Assembly: GCA_023362775.1 (NCBI GenBank)
Contig: JALMGJ010000008.1
Coordinates: 33,963,001-34,027,000, forward strand
DNA length: 64,000 nucleotides
Reading direction: 5' to 3'
Origin: Charina bottae
Taxonomy: Eukaryota > Chordata > Lepidosauria > Squamata > Charinaidae
Position numbers and translations under genes: made by a program. The notes below the pieces were generated by a model, which worked only from the letters and a program-made list of their open reading frames with translations, made no database searches and was not told where the DNA came from. Of this stretch, positions 32,621 through 44,399 are shown piece after piece; position 1 is the stretch's first letter, and every line of letters begins with the position of its first letter.

Positions 32621-34600
32621 GTGTGGGGATTTTTCTAAAAGGAATTCAACCATGCACAGTTCACTTAAACCTCAGGAAATGGTATGGCACCATTTTACAT
32701 TCTTTCATCCTCTCTCACTCTCAGAACAAACACTAAAATCAGTACTAGGAAGAAAATGTTTCTGATTCTGATTCACCAAGAAATGTGTCATCCATTCAAA
32801 CAGTTGTACACTTAGGTTATAATCCAATTTCTGGATGATATTTTACTTTCTCAAAAGCTTATAATGACATTTCAGACTTTATTCAACACATCTGTAGGCA
32901 GATTATATAAAGCACACAATTGTTTTTTGGAACTGAATATAGCAACACAGTTCTGAAATCACAGGATTAAGTCACCAGCTCTCTAGAATACTCAAACCTA
33001 AGCCTTTATTGCACAGTTTTAAAGGTACGAGCTGAAGGATGAGTGCAAAGCACTATATTATTAAGATAAAGTTACAAGGTTAAATGTACCCATTCAGCTT
33101 GTGATGAATGAAATGAAATGAAATCCATGAAATCCTCCATAAAACCAGGCTTGACATAATATTACAGAGTTCCAAAATTCATCTTTAGGAAGTCAAGCAT
33201 TTTGATCTAGGCATGATCCAATAGTCTTCCTAAGAGCGAATGTCTCAGACACATGTTTTCAAATTATGCTTTCCATTCATGCCAACAATATCAGCAGCAG
33301 AAACAAAGGTCAGTTGAGTAGCTTTTCCAGCTCACATAGTACTTGTCTATTTCAGAGACATGCTCAGAACAGAGATTCAGTTTCAGTACTTTGTTTTTAA
33401 ATGTGGTCAAGTCACTTTTACTTACATTTTGAGCCTGAAGCCAATTAAAACTATATTTTTGATTCATGAAATTCTATTGCCTTAAAATGTTGTCAACTTA
33501 TTTATATTTGGAAAAGAGTCAAAAGAAAAGGACTAATTTTATACTCATTTGACAAGCTGGCATTCTCCTGAGTATGTGGAATTTATAGGAAAAGGCTACC
33601 ATATACTGGAGGAAAGACAGAATTATAACATAGCAGTTCCCTCTTTCCTCCAGTTATATGATAGACGTAGTAGTTAAGGTATAGGACTAGGTTCAAGTAG
33701 ACTTCAACTAAAGAAGTTCATTGAATAATTTGTGAACTAAATATGATAATTCTCTCTATATATCTATTTATATTGGAATTCTGTGTGATCCATTTTATTC
33801 ATAGATACAACCTTCTTAATAGTTAATCATATTTTATATTTAAACTGTTCTTTTTAACCTAATAAAATTTAGAGTAAGCCCTAAGGAGCTAAATGGGACT
33901 TACAAGATTCCTGTAAGTCATATACAGGATTTACTGTTATTCATTCATAGTGAAACTTTAGAAAGTTGGGAATTTGAGACATAGTTCTTCTGAGCATTTC
34001 AATAATCTTCATTTCCAACAGTTCCTTTAATCTGAGCTTGCAACATACTATCTCCCACACAGAACTCATTCTATCAGGTTATTCTATTATTATGGTAACA
34101 GGTTCATTTTGGAATACTGTATCAAATCACTACTATAATCTACTCCCATCTTTAATCCACAGGCCAAATCCATTTATTTAAGCACTGCTTAGTAAAACAC
34201 CAGTGATCAAAAACCATTTGCATATCACATCCCACAACTGTAAGTACTTATTGAATACTTTATCATGATTAATTTAATAATTCTCTGATACTGAGAATTT
34301 AGAAAATACAAATCCTATTTAATCTGCATTTATAGAAATGCCAGATAATGATTGTGTCGAATATTTTTTTTACTATGGGAATAATTTTAGAACTTCTCAT
34401 CAATGAAGGGAACAGGGTAGAATAAGGTCAGCTACAGATAGAGCACTGTTACATGAAAATGGTAGTGGCTGCAACAAAACATGAGCAGTGGTATCAGGGC
34501 ACTTAATTACCCTCTTTTTCTCACCCTCCTCCCTGTGCTCAGTCTTAAATTTAATTACAATGACTTACATCTTCACTATACATTCAATAATGGAAAGGCT
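32621..34600. other. anonymous AT-rich sequence, no gene seen
   Basis: Two kilobases without a domain-bearing frame, RNA or repeat that I recognise. Confidence 0.4.
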
Positions 34601-34674
34601 CCTTTCATTTTTATCTTCTTTTCTTAAGTTGTGAGCCACCTAGAGTTGATCTGAGTGAGGCAGTACCCAAATAA

Positions 34675-34719
<45 letters not shown>

Positions 34720-34742
34720 TAATAAATAATAATAATAATAAT
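34675..34742 (+). repeat. (AAT)n microsatellite
   Basis: About 68 bp of AAT/ATA units with two single-base interruptions. It follows a segment GTGAGCCACCTAGAGTTGAT that resembles an L2/SINE 3' end, so it may have grown from an element tail. Confidence 0.95.
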
Positions 34743-35165
34743 ACAACACCCCAGACTTAACAATTCTAGATAAGAAAGACAAAAAAGTCTGGAGAGTAGA
34801 CATTGCAATACCTGGAGACAGCAGAATAGAAGAGAAAGAACTGGAGAAAATCACAAAATACAAAGACCTGCAAATAGAAGTAGAATGACTGTGGCAAAAG
34901 AAAGCAAAGATAGCACCAATAGTAATAGGCACCTTGGATGCAATTCCAAAACATCTGGAGCACCACTTGAACACCATTGGCATTGACAAAATCACCATCA
35001 GTAAATTACAAAAGACAGCTTTACTTGGAACAGCTTACATCCTGGGACAATACCTTTAACACCATCAAATAACAACATCTGCCTATCCTAGATCCTTGGG
35101 AAGGACTGGATAGGTGGATAAAAATGCCAAATCCATTCTAAACATCTGGCTGACTGTGCAAAAAA
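34743..35165 (+). mobile_element. R4/Dong-type LINE, 3' fragment
   Basis: A plus-strand frame encodes the end of a restriction-like-endonuclease LINE: TTPDLTILDKKDKKVWRVDI (the PD...D nuclease core), PGDSRIEEKELEKITKYKDL, then LQKTALLGTAYILGQYL. It is homologous to the larger copy at 63.0-64.0 kb. An in-frame TGA (near 34886) and loss of the 5' part make it dead. The 3' region merges into a (GAT)n run. Confidence 0.75.

Positions 35166-35213
<48 letters not shown>
35166..35213 (+). repeat. (GAT)n microsatellite
   Basis: Sixteen GAT units. It sits exactly between the R4 3' region and an old L2 RT segment, so it may be the R4 tail. Confidence 0.95.
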
Positions 35214-35216
<3 letters not shown>

Positions 35217-35761
35217 AAAGACCAGGTGTCAGTGTATGCTGATGACAGCCAGCTCGCTCTATTACTCCATACCACCTAATACTAAAGAAGCAGTCAGCAT
35301 CCTTGAACATTGCTTAAGTTCAGTATTAGGCAGGGTAAAGGAAAACATGCTGAAATTAAATCTAGGCAAGACAGGAAAGGAGAAAGGGATTTTGCCGAGC
35401 TGTTATGGATGAGGTTTTATTCCCCCAAACAAGACAGATTCTCTGAAATGTTCCTTGGCTCCCAATTCACACTCGATGTGCAGGTGAGGGTTATGGTGAG
35501 AGGCAATTTGCCAGCTGTAATTCTGAGGGACTGCCCTTGAAAAGTTTCCAGAAACTGCATTTGATACAAAATATGGCAGGTAGCAAACTACAGAGATCAC
35601 CACACCAGGTACTGAATGATCTGCAGCTGTTGCCGATTGCTTACAGTCATAATTTCAGTTGCTGGTATTGACTTCTAAATCCTACCCAATTTAGGCTGGA
35701 TTGTCTGAGGGACCTTATCAGTATGAACCTGTTGGGTTATTTAGATCAGCAGCAGAATCCC

Positions 35762-36885
35762 TTTCTTAAAAATATAATTTTTAAATTTTTAATTTTTTAA
35801 AAAATATATATAAATATATAAAAATTTTAACAAGATAAAAACAATACAAATAAGAAAGAAAATAAGAAAGTGTAGTGAATAAGTAAGAAAGAAAATAGAA
35901 AAAGAAAGAAAAAACGAAAAAGAAAGAAAAGAAAATATTATAAGGAAGTGGATTCCATTCTTTTTGACAGCAGTTATAAATGCATTTATATTTTACCCCC
36001 TCTCTCTAAGGTTAAATCATAATTTCCTTCTTTCCATAAGCTATCCTTTCTAATCTTCAAACCCATAAATCACGAGTTCATTTTTCTCTTTTTTCAGCAA
36101 AAAGTCCATAAGGGGTTTCTAGTCACTGAAAAATGTAGTTGTTGATCTTTCTCTAATCAAACAAGTTAATTTTGTCATCTCTGCTAGTTCTGTCATCTTC
36201 ACCAACCATTCCTCCCTTGTGGGTATTTCAGAATCTTTCAATTTTTGTGCATGCAATAATCTCGCAGCAGTAATCATATATAAAAATAATGTTCCATGGC
36301 TCTTTTCTAATTTACTGTCCATTAATCCCAGCAAGAAAAGTTCTAGTTTCAGCTGAATGTTGATCTTTAAAATTCTTTGTATATGTATTTGAACCCAGAA
36401 ATTTCTGGCTTTTTTACAATTCCACCAAGCATGATAAAATGACCCTTCATGTTGTCCAAATTTCCAACATAAATTTGAAGTACCTATATACATTCTAGAC
36501 AATTTTTCTGGAGCTAAATACCAACGGTACATCATTTTATAAAAATTCTCTTTTAAGTTATAACACAATGTAAATTTCAATCCTTTTAACCACATATTTT
36601 CCCACAGTTCTATCAGTATATTGTGTCCAAAGTTCTTAGCCCATTTTAGCATGCAGCCTTTCATTTGTTCTTCTTCTGTTTCAAATTTCAATAAAAGTTT
36701 ATACATTTTAGCAATTACATGTTCATCATCTGTACATAGTTCAACTTCAAATTCTGTCCTCTGCTGCCCAATTCAGAATGTCCTGTTATCTACCTTAAAT
36801 CTTTCTCTTAACTGTGCATACGAAAACCATTGAAAACTAAATCCCTCTGCAGTCAATTGCTCTCTTGATTTCTTCTTATATTCTC
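35762..36885 (-). mobile_element. L1 LINE 3' fragment inserted in L2
   Basis: A minus-strand L1 3' part of the same family as 1090-2958, flanked by a 15-bp target duplication CAGCAGCAGAATCCC (35747-35761 and 36886-36900). The 3' end is an AT-rich degenerate tail near 35762-35950. Confidence 0.9.
36119..36706 (-). pseudogene. L1 ORF2 C-terminal fragment
   Basis: A 195-codon open piece of L1 ORF2, parallel to the C-terminal coding of the 1.4-2.8 kb copy (WAKNFGHNILIELWENMWLK, LKFTLCYNLKENFYKMMYRW). In the terminal Cys/His motif the second Cys is replaced by Phe (LCWKFGQHEGSFYHAWWNC). Upstream homology continues in broken frame to 36885. Confidence 0.88.
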
Positions 36886-37381
36886 CAGCAGCAGAATCCC
36901 CTTTAAAGATCCCTCTCCTGACAGAAGATTGCCTGGCCAGTGCACAAGAGGGGGCCTTTCTCCTCATGGCCCTCCAGCTATGGCATGTTCTCCCCAAGAA
37001 GGTGTGTTTGGCTCCCAGTCTTCCAGTAGTTAGGGAAATGGTTAGATCTTATCTGTGATACCCATATCTTGCCTATTAATTGAACTGTTTTTAATTATAT
37101 TGATAATTGCATTGCTTTTATTTTAATGTTTTATCATCTGAGAAGACCTGGCTATTTCACCAAAACCTCAGGAACAGAGCTGCTATGACCATCCTTCTGG
37201 ATGAGTTTTTTCTTTTGTTTTTGGCATGTTTGATTTCTGGTTTATATGTTTCTTTTATAATGAATGGTCTTCCTTTGATTGTTGATAGGTTATGTATTTA
37301 TTTTAACCCAAATAATGGACTTGGTAAGTTGAACATTGCTCAAAGTTAGTTGAATGGAGAAGCCTAAAAGCTCTGTAAATC

Positions 37382-37382
<1 letters not shown>

Positions 37383-37441
<59 letters not shown>

Positions 37442-37442
37442 T
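37383..37442 (+). repeat. (AGTA)n microsatellite
   Basis: About fifteen tetranucleotide units, inside the 3' region of the old L2. Confidence 0.97.
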
Positions 37443-37494
37443 TTTTATTGCTGTAAGCCACCTTGAGTATTATATGATCAGTCAGTGTTATTAG

Positions 37495-39300
37495 TTCTTA
37501 ATAAAGAACTAGTATTAAAATAATATTGGTGCCCATTTCCAGCAAGCCCTGTAATATCTCCATGGAGTAAAGCAGAAGATGGCTTCCCTCACAATCGAGA
37601 AGATTTCTAGGGGTTACAGGGGAGGCTGCAGGGGGGAAGAAGAAAGATACTGTATTTCCTTTTCACTATGGGAAAGTCTGCTTAAAGATTCCTTCCACCA
37701 CCACCAGAAGAAAATTCAGCCCCCCGGAAACTGAAATGAATAGGACCTATGTGTGGCTAAGTTTGGTTTGACTGTGCCCTTCATTTTAAATCTGTCAAGT
37801 ATGCCATTGGATATCAAGGAGTATGTGACTGCTTTGATTCCATTTTCTTCTTTCCCTTTCTTAAAGGAAATGCTACTTTTAAAATAAAATAATAGTGGTT
37901 CATAATTATTCTCTGTATCCTCATTAATGCTCAAACCACTTTCCAGCTTGAACCACACTGATATTCCTAGTTCTTGCATAGAGGCAGGTCAGATTCCAAT
38001 TTGTATGGTTTATGCAGTAAAGTCACACTTGCATTGTATCTCTGGACCTTTTATAACAGAAGTGGTTGCAAACAGGGTGCCAATTTTCATCATAATTAGC
38101 AGGCCAGCTGCTGGAAGTATTCTAGAAGTGGGAAAACAGATGGAGAGAGATCTTTATACCAAAAACATTTGGTACAGAAATCTATCAAGCATTTGCAAAT
38201 TTTCCAAACAGAAATTGGTAGGAGCATAGACAGTCACTTTTGGCAGAGAGGGATGGGAATAACTAAGCTTCATAGTAAATGCAGAGGTATGGTTCTAAAA
38301 ATAGCCCATTATGCATTGTGATGGCTCTTTTTGTTGTGTTGCCACTTATTACATGAATGAGCTATATGAGATATTACACCCTGCCATGCCCACACACATT
38401 GGTGATAGACGTTTGCATTAAGACCATTTCAGTGCTATTATCTTCTGCATCCCTTCTGGATTAAAGATAACCAGAACAATGCTGTGCTGAAATTTTCCTT
38501 TTAATTTCTGAAAGGTTGGTTTTCCTATTGTATTCTCACAGTGCTTGAGACTTTATTTCAAAATTCTCAGAGTTCAGTGGGTTATTGGTGGAGGTGGTGA
38601 TGAGTGTTAATGTTCTTGTTTTCTGTTACATATTTTTCAACATATCTTTTGCAGACTCCCTGGCTGCCCACACTTCTCAATCTGAAAATGCCCCTGGGAA
38701 TGAGTTTCTACCTGAAATTTTCTAGTGGGATTAAAGTGAAGTGTGGGAAGCAAGAGAGACTGCAGCCCTTTGGAGAACTTATTATGAAGTGAAAGACAGG
38801 GAATTCACACCTAACATTTGGCCAGCTTGTAACTAAATAAGTGCAAAAACACCACTTTTTTATGTGAAATATTATGAAAGCAAAATCTCTTTCATCAATT
38901 TGAATGAAAGGAAACCTTGAAAACTACTAGGAAACCTATGGGCTATTCAGGGGAGTAAAAACCTTCTCTCTCAGGTGACTGGAATATAGGTCACCTATAT
39001 TTAGAAGGAAAGGAAAGGGAGAATTAAGTTTGGAAAGAAAAGTAATAATTAAAAAAAGTTTCTGCTGAGTTTCAAACAAGCAATTTTTGACTATAACATT
39101 AGTCAATTGAAACAACTTGCTGAAGGTGGGCAAAAAAGCCACGAGAAACAAAACCATGCCCACATATAAAAGCACATTTCCCCTGGAAGACACACCCACA
39201 GGAAGGAAAGCACTTGGCAATCACTGGTACATTTTGTCCAGGCTGCTTCAAACACAACCAAAGCCTAGTTTTATCTAAAGCATGCTGAAAGTATTCTATG
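37495..39300. other. no feature seen
   Basis: Anonymous sequence; short frames only. Confidence 0.4.
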
Positions 39301-39303
39301 CAA

Positions 39304-39347
39304 GGTATGTATGTATGTATGTATGTATGTGTGTGTGTGTGTGTGTG

Positions 39348-39401
<54 letters not shown>

Positions 39402-39402
39402 A
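39304..39402 (+). repeat. compound (ATGT)n-(GT)n-(ATCT)n microsatellite
   Basis: Three successive repeat types totalling ~99 bp, directly abutting the 3' end of the L2 copy that follows. Confidence 0.97.
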
Positions 39403-41030
39403 TTTATCAAGAGTCCCCCTTGGGGGAGTTGGGCGGTTTACAACAGAATTAAAATCATTGATATACATTTATAAATAGAATAAAATACATAATAGGTAAC
39501 AATTTAAAATATAATGAATAAAATGGGATCCGATGGCAGAATATTCTTAAGTTCGTAAAAAAGGGCACCTCAGAACTAATCTAAGGTGCTAGCCATCTCC
39601 AGGTATCTCCATTCTCCTTCCGACCCCAAGCATACTGACAGAACCAGGTTTTGAGGTTTTTTCGGAAGTCCAGGAGTGAGGGGGACTGTCTGATCTCCGG
39701 GGGCAGAATATTCCAAAGGGCAGGGGCAACAGCAGAGAAAGCACACTTCTGAGACCCCGTTAGGTGGAACTCCTTAACTGATGGGGTCCGTAGCATGCCC
39801 TCTCTGCATGCCCTGGTGGGACAGGATGAAGTGATGAGGATGAGATGGTCCCTTAGGTATCCTGGTCCCATGCCATGTAGGGCTTTAAAGGTGAAAACCA
39901 ACACCTTGAATTGTACCTGGAAGCAAACTGGAACCCAGTGCAGTTCGCGCAGCAAAGGTGTTACGTGTGTCCTCCTTGGGACACCCAAAATTGTCCGCGC
40001 GGCTGCATTCTGGATCAGTTGTAGCTTCCGGATATTCTTCAAGGGTAGCCCCATGTAGAGCGCATTACAGTACAACCTCTCTTTCTATGTGGGAGATAAC
40101 CAGGGCATGAGTGACTGTTCGAAGGGCATCTTGTTCCAGGAAGGGGCGCAACTGGCGAACAACACGAAGTTGGGCAAAAGCTGGCCACGACTGCCACCTG
40201 CTCTTCAAGCAGGAGTCGTGAGTCCAAGAGGACTCCCAAGTTACGCACCGGGTCTGTCTGGGGTAGTGCAACCCCATCCAGAATTAAAGATGATAATTTC
40301 CCAGATGCCAAGGAGCCATTAATCCACAGCCACTCCATCTTACTAGGGTTCAGCTGAAGCCTGTTTTTCCCCATCCAGGTCCCTACAGCCCCCAGGCACT
40401 TGGACAGGATGGTCACTGCATCACTTACTTCACCCGGGATGGAGATATACAACTGGGTATCATCGGCATATTGATGATACCTCACCCCGTGGTGTCGGAT
40501 GATCTCACCCAGCGGTTTCATGTAGATGTTAAAAAGGAGCGGACAGAGTACCAAGCCCTGCAGGACCCCACAAAGAAGGGCCCGCGGACTGGATCTCTCT
40601 CTCCCAATTAACATCGACTGGGCCCGGCCTCAGAGGAAGGAGGTGAACCAGCACAAAACCACGCCGCCCACCCCCAACTCCCTAAGCCGTTCCAGAAGGA
40701 TACCGTGGTTGACAGTATTGAACGCCGCTGAGAGGTCAAGAAGAGCGAGAATGGATGCACTGCCTCCATCTCGCTCCCGCCAGAGAGCATCCATAAGCAC
40801 GACCAATGCAGTTTCCATCCCGTAACCCAGCCTGAAACCTGTCTGAAAGGGGTCCAGATAATCCATTTCATCCAGAATCCTCTGGAGCTGCAACACTACC
40901 ACCTTCTCAACCACCTTCCCCAAAAAGGGGAGGTGGGAGACTGGACAAAAATTATCCAGTATAGTAGGGTCCAGCGATGGCTTCTTGAGAAGGGGGCGAA
41001 CCAGCGCTTTCTTAAAAGCCAGGTATTAAA
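39403..41030 (-). mobile_element. L2-type LINE, 5'-truncated relative of the 28-kb copy
   Basis: A minus-strand copy of the same family as 28318-32620, 5'-truncated near 41030 and decayed. The 3' end shows the GGGGGAGTTGGGCGG segment but, instead of an AATA tail, joins an (ATCT)n microsatellite. Confidence 0.9.
39581..40923 (-). pseudogene. L2-type ORF2 fragment (three frames)
   Basis: Three pieces in order on the minus strand: 40923-40630 (RT motif LDLSAAFNTVNHGILL), 40614-40039 (LFNIYMKPLGEIIRHHG, YADD, NRLQLNPSKMEWLW) and 40075-39581 (NALYMGLPLKNIRKLQLIQN, LRELHWVPVCF). Frameshifts lie near 40620 and at about 40060-40200. The endonuclease domain is missing. Confidence 0.9.
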
Positions 41031-41034
41031 AGGT

Positions 41035-44000
41035 ATATTCTCTGATCTAGAGACTTCCTTGCATGCCAACATACTATTATCACCATCCCAAAAACTAGGA
41101 TGTATTGCAATATGTTGACATATAAACAGGCTGCTAGAGACCTGAGATACTGTTTGCATATTATCTAATTAACCCATTCTCTTTTTAAGTACATCACAAT
41201 TTAATAGCATTCTGTTATGTGTTTATGTAAAGCAAAAATAGTAATCTAGTAGTACATCAATTGTTGCTGAACTAAAAATCTTGGCATCCCTTACCACTGG
41301 GGGCAGGGCAGTTGAGGCTATTGGGAGTTGTAATTCTGCAACATCTGGCAACTCAATGGTTCCCTGCCTCCAGTGTAGGACATTATTATTGGTGGAAAGG
41401 AATCACATGAGAATTGTCATAGTCCACACAAACTCCACAATTACTTATTTGCACCCTTCTTTGACTCAGCATAGAGTCTCAACCACCAAGTAGAAAGTGA
41501 CTCCTTAAAATCCCATGTTTCAGTAATTCAAGATAATTGCCAAGACTTTTTTGGCAGTGTCAATAGGCATCAGAATTCTCTGATATCCTGATCTGGAAAC
41601 CGCTAATCTAACATATACAAAGTGTTAAAATCTGGATACTTTCCAAGAAAAATGTTGCAAAAGCTGGGACGAGGGATGAGATTTGCTTTGAGCACCATAA
41701 ATTATTTGGCCTTTAGAATTTGAGATTTAACTCAAAAATCTGCAGAAAGATGTGAACACACAAACAATAAGCAATCCTTTTAGTGCCTTCACTGATCGTT
41801 GCATATTTTGATCTTAACATAGTTAAGGCTCCAATAAATTGGTTTAAAGCCTGATTTTGTATTTGTCACTATGAATAACAGAAAAAACCATAGCTGTATA
41901 TAGGAATTCAGCAAAATACATAGATTTTAGCACAAGCTGCTTGAGATACTGTTTGATTCATTTGCCTGTACAATTTCCTTTGATTTCAGTATTTGAAAGG
42001 TCTCTTATTATATTGGACAATTTTAATCATCTTCTGAGAAACCCAGAGGATTTGACAAAATTTATCAGATGTTCCTTAATAAGAAGGTGATAATAACACA
42101 CCACCTGCTCAAAACAGAGTTTTTCAGTCATTGCTGAAAGCTAAACATTGACATTTAGAGGCCAGAAGAGTTTTTGAAGGAAGGGCTAAAGCTTTTGAGG
42201 TAGACAGTTTTGGAAGCTCGGGGCCTGATCATGGCACTCCTGATCTCTGGAGAGATACAACCTTTAATTCATCACCTTATCTAGTGGAGGGCTTCCCACC
42301 TGATTCTGAAAGAGAGGTTGAACAACCACTGACTTCTAGAGAACCTACATAACAAGTTCTTGACTTATTTCATTTCTAGGCAGCAGTGGTGAACTAGTTT
42401 TTTATTGATTGGAGCTAGCAAATAACTCCCCTGACCAACTGGATGACTGCAGCATAGTAGAAATTGAGAGTGCTTTTTTTTTCTCTCTCAGAGGCCTCCT
42501 GCTCCCTTTCCCACTTTTATTTTAGGGGACCTTCTCTAAAAATAATCACATGGTTGAAAACCATGGCAAATTTCAAAGGTGCACTCCCAGGTTACTAAGA
42601 GCCTCATCCTCTACCCCATGGATTCCTCCTTCCTGCTATTTAAAAAGCTTAGGGGTTAAATTCTTTAAGTAATTACACATGAGCAAGGCTGTCCTCGTGA
42701 GAAAACAATTTGAGGACAATTTTTAAAGACCTGAAGCTTGAGTCCTGGGTCACATTCTAAAACATCTGATCACCACCTTGCTGACTATCTAGCTGACAGT
42801 ATTCCTGTTGGCTTTGTGTGATGAAGTGATGACTTCATTTGGAGTCTTCTTCTGTAAAGGTTATAACTGTGCTAATATTACATTATCGTCTTTGCTTTCT
42901 GTTGCTTGATCTGATTCAGCTTGCAATTTCCAGACTGCCATCTGGGACTAAATTTGCTTTGGTTCTGTTCACAGAAGACAAGAGATTTGTGGTTGCTATT
43001 GAGCTACATCTCTCCCACTTATCTTGATGGTAAAATCTAATGAAAGGAATGCATGCCGTGACATGAAGCATTCCCTTGTCCTTTATAAATAGCAAACCGT
43101 GGATTGGAGAAGGTGTCCGAGTTAGGCTGTTAACAGTAGATTGATATTATTCACGAGTCTTGGGAGCAGCTGAATGTCAAGACCAAGAATCCAAACTGAA
43201 AGTCAAGCCAGAAGGCAAAGTCAAGGAGCAAAGAAATTGCCCTGACTAAAAAATAGCTGAGGAGAGAGAAACCTGCCATAGCTTTGGAAGAGTTTGTTGC
43301 TTAAAGAAACTTCAAGAGGAAAGCCTATTATCCTCCTTTCTACCCAGGAGTTCATATTGTCCAGACTTGGTTGACTCCAACAAAATCATACATTTTGTTT
43401 ATGGGAGATCACTACAGAAATGCATAGGAAAAGCAAAGAGCAGTAGGTGTGGGCATCCTCTCAGAAGATAATGTTAAGCACTCATCTCTCAGTCAAATTC
43501 TAGCATGTACTCTCAGAATAGAACAACCATGAGACCTGATGATTTAGTTGTAACCTTATATGATCTGGGGCTGTAAAACAAATAATACCCCAGAAAATCC
43601 CCAGAAATGCACAATTTTCAATGGTGGATGTAAATGTCAGAAAATCAAAGTGGTTTCCGTATGAGTGGGAAGCTTGAAACTTGAAGCTTGTAAAGATTTT
43701 ACTGTTAATTTATAATAGTTTGGATTTCAACTTGATGATTTAATATGATATAAATTAAAACCTTTTCAAGAGTAACAAAGTAGTTAGCAGCTCTTTACTT
43801 ACCCTTCTTTTAATTAGAAAATGACTCAGGTTAATAATTTTCACTTTAGATGAAGCACAGAATAGTTCCCAATTCAAAAGACTTTGCAGGGTGAATATTT
43901 TGAGACACCTTCAAGACTAGCAAGAGTATTATGGCATAAATTTCATAGAATGTAGAATAATACTTTTTGTACCAAATGGAATTGATTTTATTCCATTTCA

Positions 44001-44035
44001 TTACGCCATAATAAATGTGATTGTTTTAAAATGCT
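41035..44035. other. anonymous sequence; one old MITE-like fragment
   Basis: Three kilobases without gene or RNA. At about 41285-41375 the text CTATTGGGAGTTGTAATTCTGCAACATCTGGC (in short pieces) matches the MITE-like family seen at 14395 and 50850. Nothing else recognised. Confidence 0.35.
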
Positions 44036-44040
44036 ATATA

Positions 44041-44395
44041 ACTGTTTGGTCTAATGGTTAAGGTGCTGGGCTAGAAATCAGGAGTCTGTGAGCTCTAGTC
44101 CTGCCTTATTCGTGAAAGCCAGCTGGGTGACCTTGGGCCAGTTCCTGTCTCTCAGCCCTAGGAAGGAGTCAATGGCAAACCAGGAGACTGAGAGTTCTAG
44201 TCCCGTCTCAGGCATGAAAGCTGGCTGGGTGACCTTGAGCCAGTCACTCTCAGCCCAACTCACCTCACAGGGTTGTTGTTGTGGGGAAAGTAGGAGGAGG
44301 AAGGAGTATTAGGTATGTTCGCCGCCTTGAGTTATTTATAAAAATAATAAAGGCAGGATAAGTATTAATTAATTAAATAAATAAATAATTTGCCT
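44041..44395 (+). mobile_element. CORE-SINE (MIR-like) with duplicated core
   Basis: A tRNA-like head (GGTCTAATGGTTAAGGTGCT) followed by a MIR-type core GCTGGGTGACCTTGGGCCAGT. The head-distal half and core are repeated with a period of ~102 bp (44081-44158 and 44183-44257). Then come the CTCACAGGGTTGTTGTTGTG segment and an L2-like tail (CGCCTTGAG, then AATAAATAAATAA). The L2-like tail fits mobilisation by L2 machinery, as known for CORE-SINEs. Confidence 0.8.
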
Positions 44396-44399
44396 GATG

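Larger units (their letters stand above)
35214..37490 (+). mobile_element. ancient L2-type LINE split by an L1
   Basis: Plus-strand remnants in order: RT catalytic region (YADDSQL, then NTKEAVSILEHCLSSVLG and LKLNLGKT; 35240-35375), a C-terminal region (IQNMAG...LNDLQLLPI; 35565-35720), then after an interruption at 35762-36885 the end of the protein (about 36901-37020) and a 3' end with GTAAGCCACCTTGAG (37455-37470). Many frameshifts and stops. The interruption is an L1 with its own target duplication. Confidence 0.65.

Noticed and set aside
35167..35412. Frame starting with sixteen methionines
   Set aside because: Produced by the (GAT)n array; the downstream part is a decayed L2 RT, not a host protein.
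37383..37442. CRISPR-like direct repeats
   Set aside because: Simple tetranucleotide microsatellite without spacers, in a vertebrate genome.
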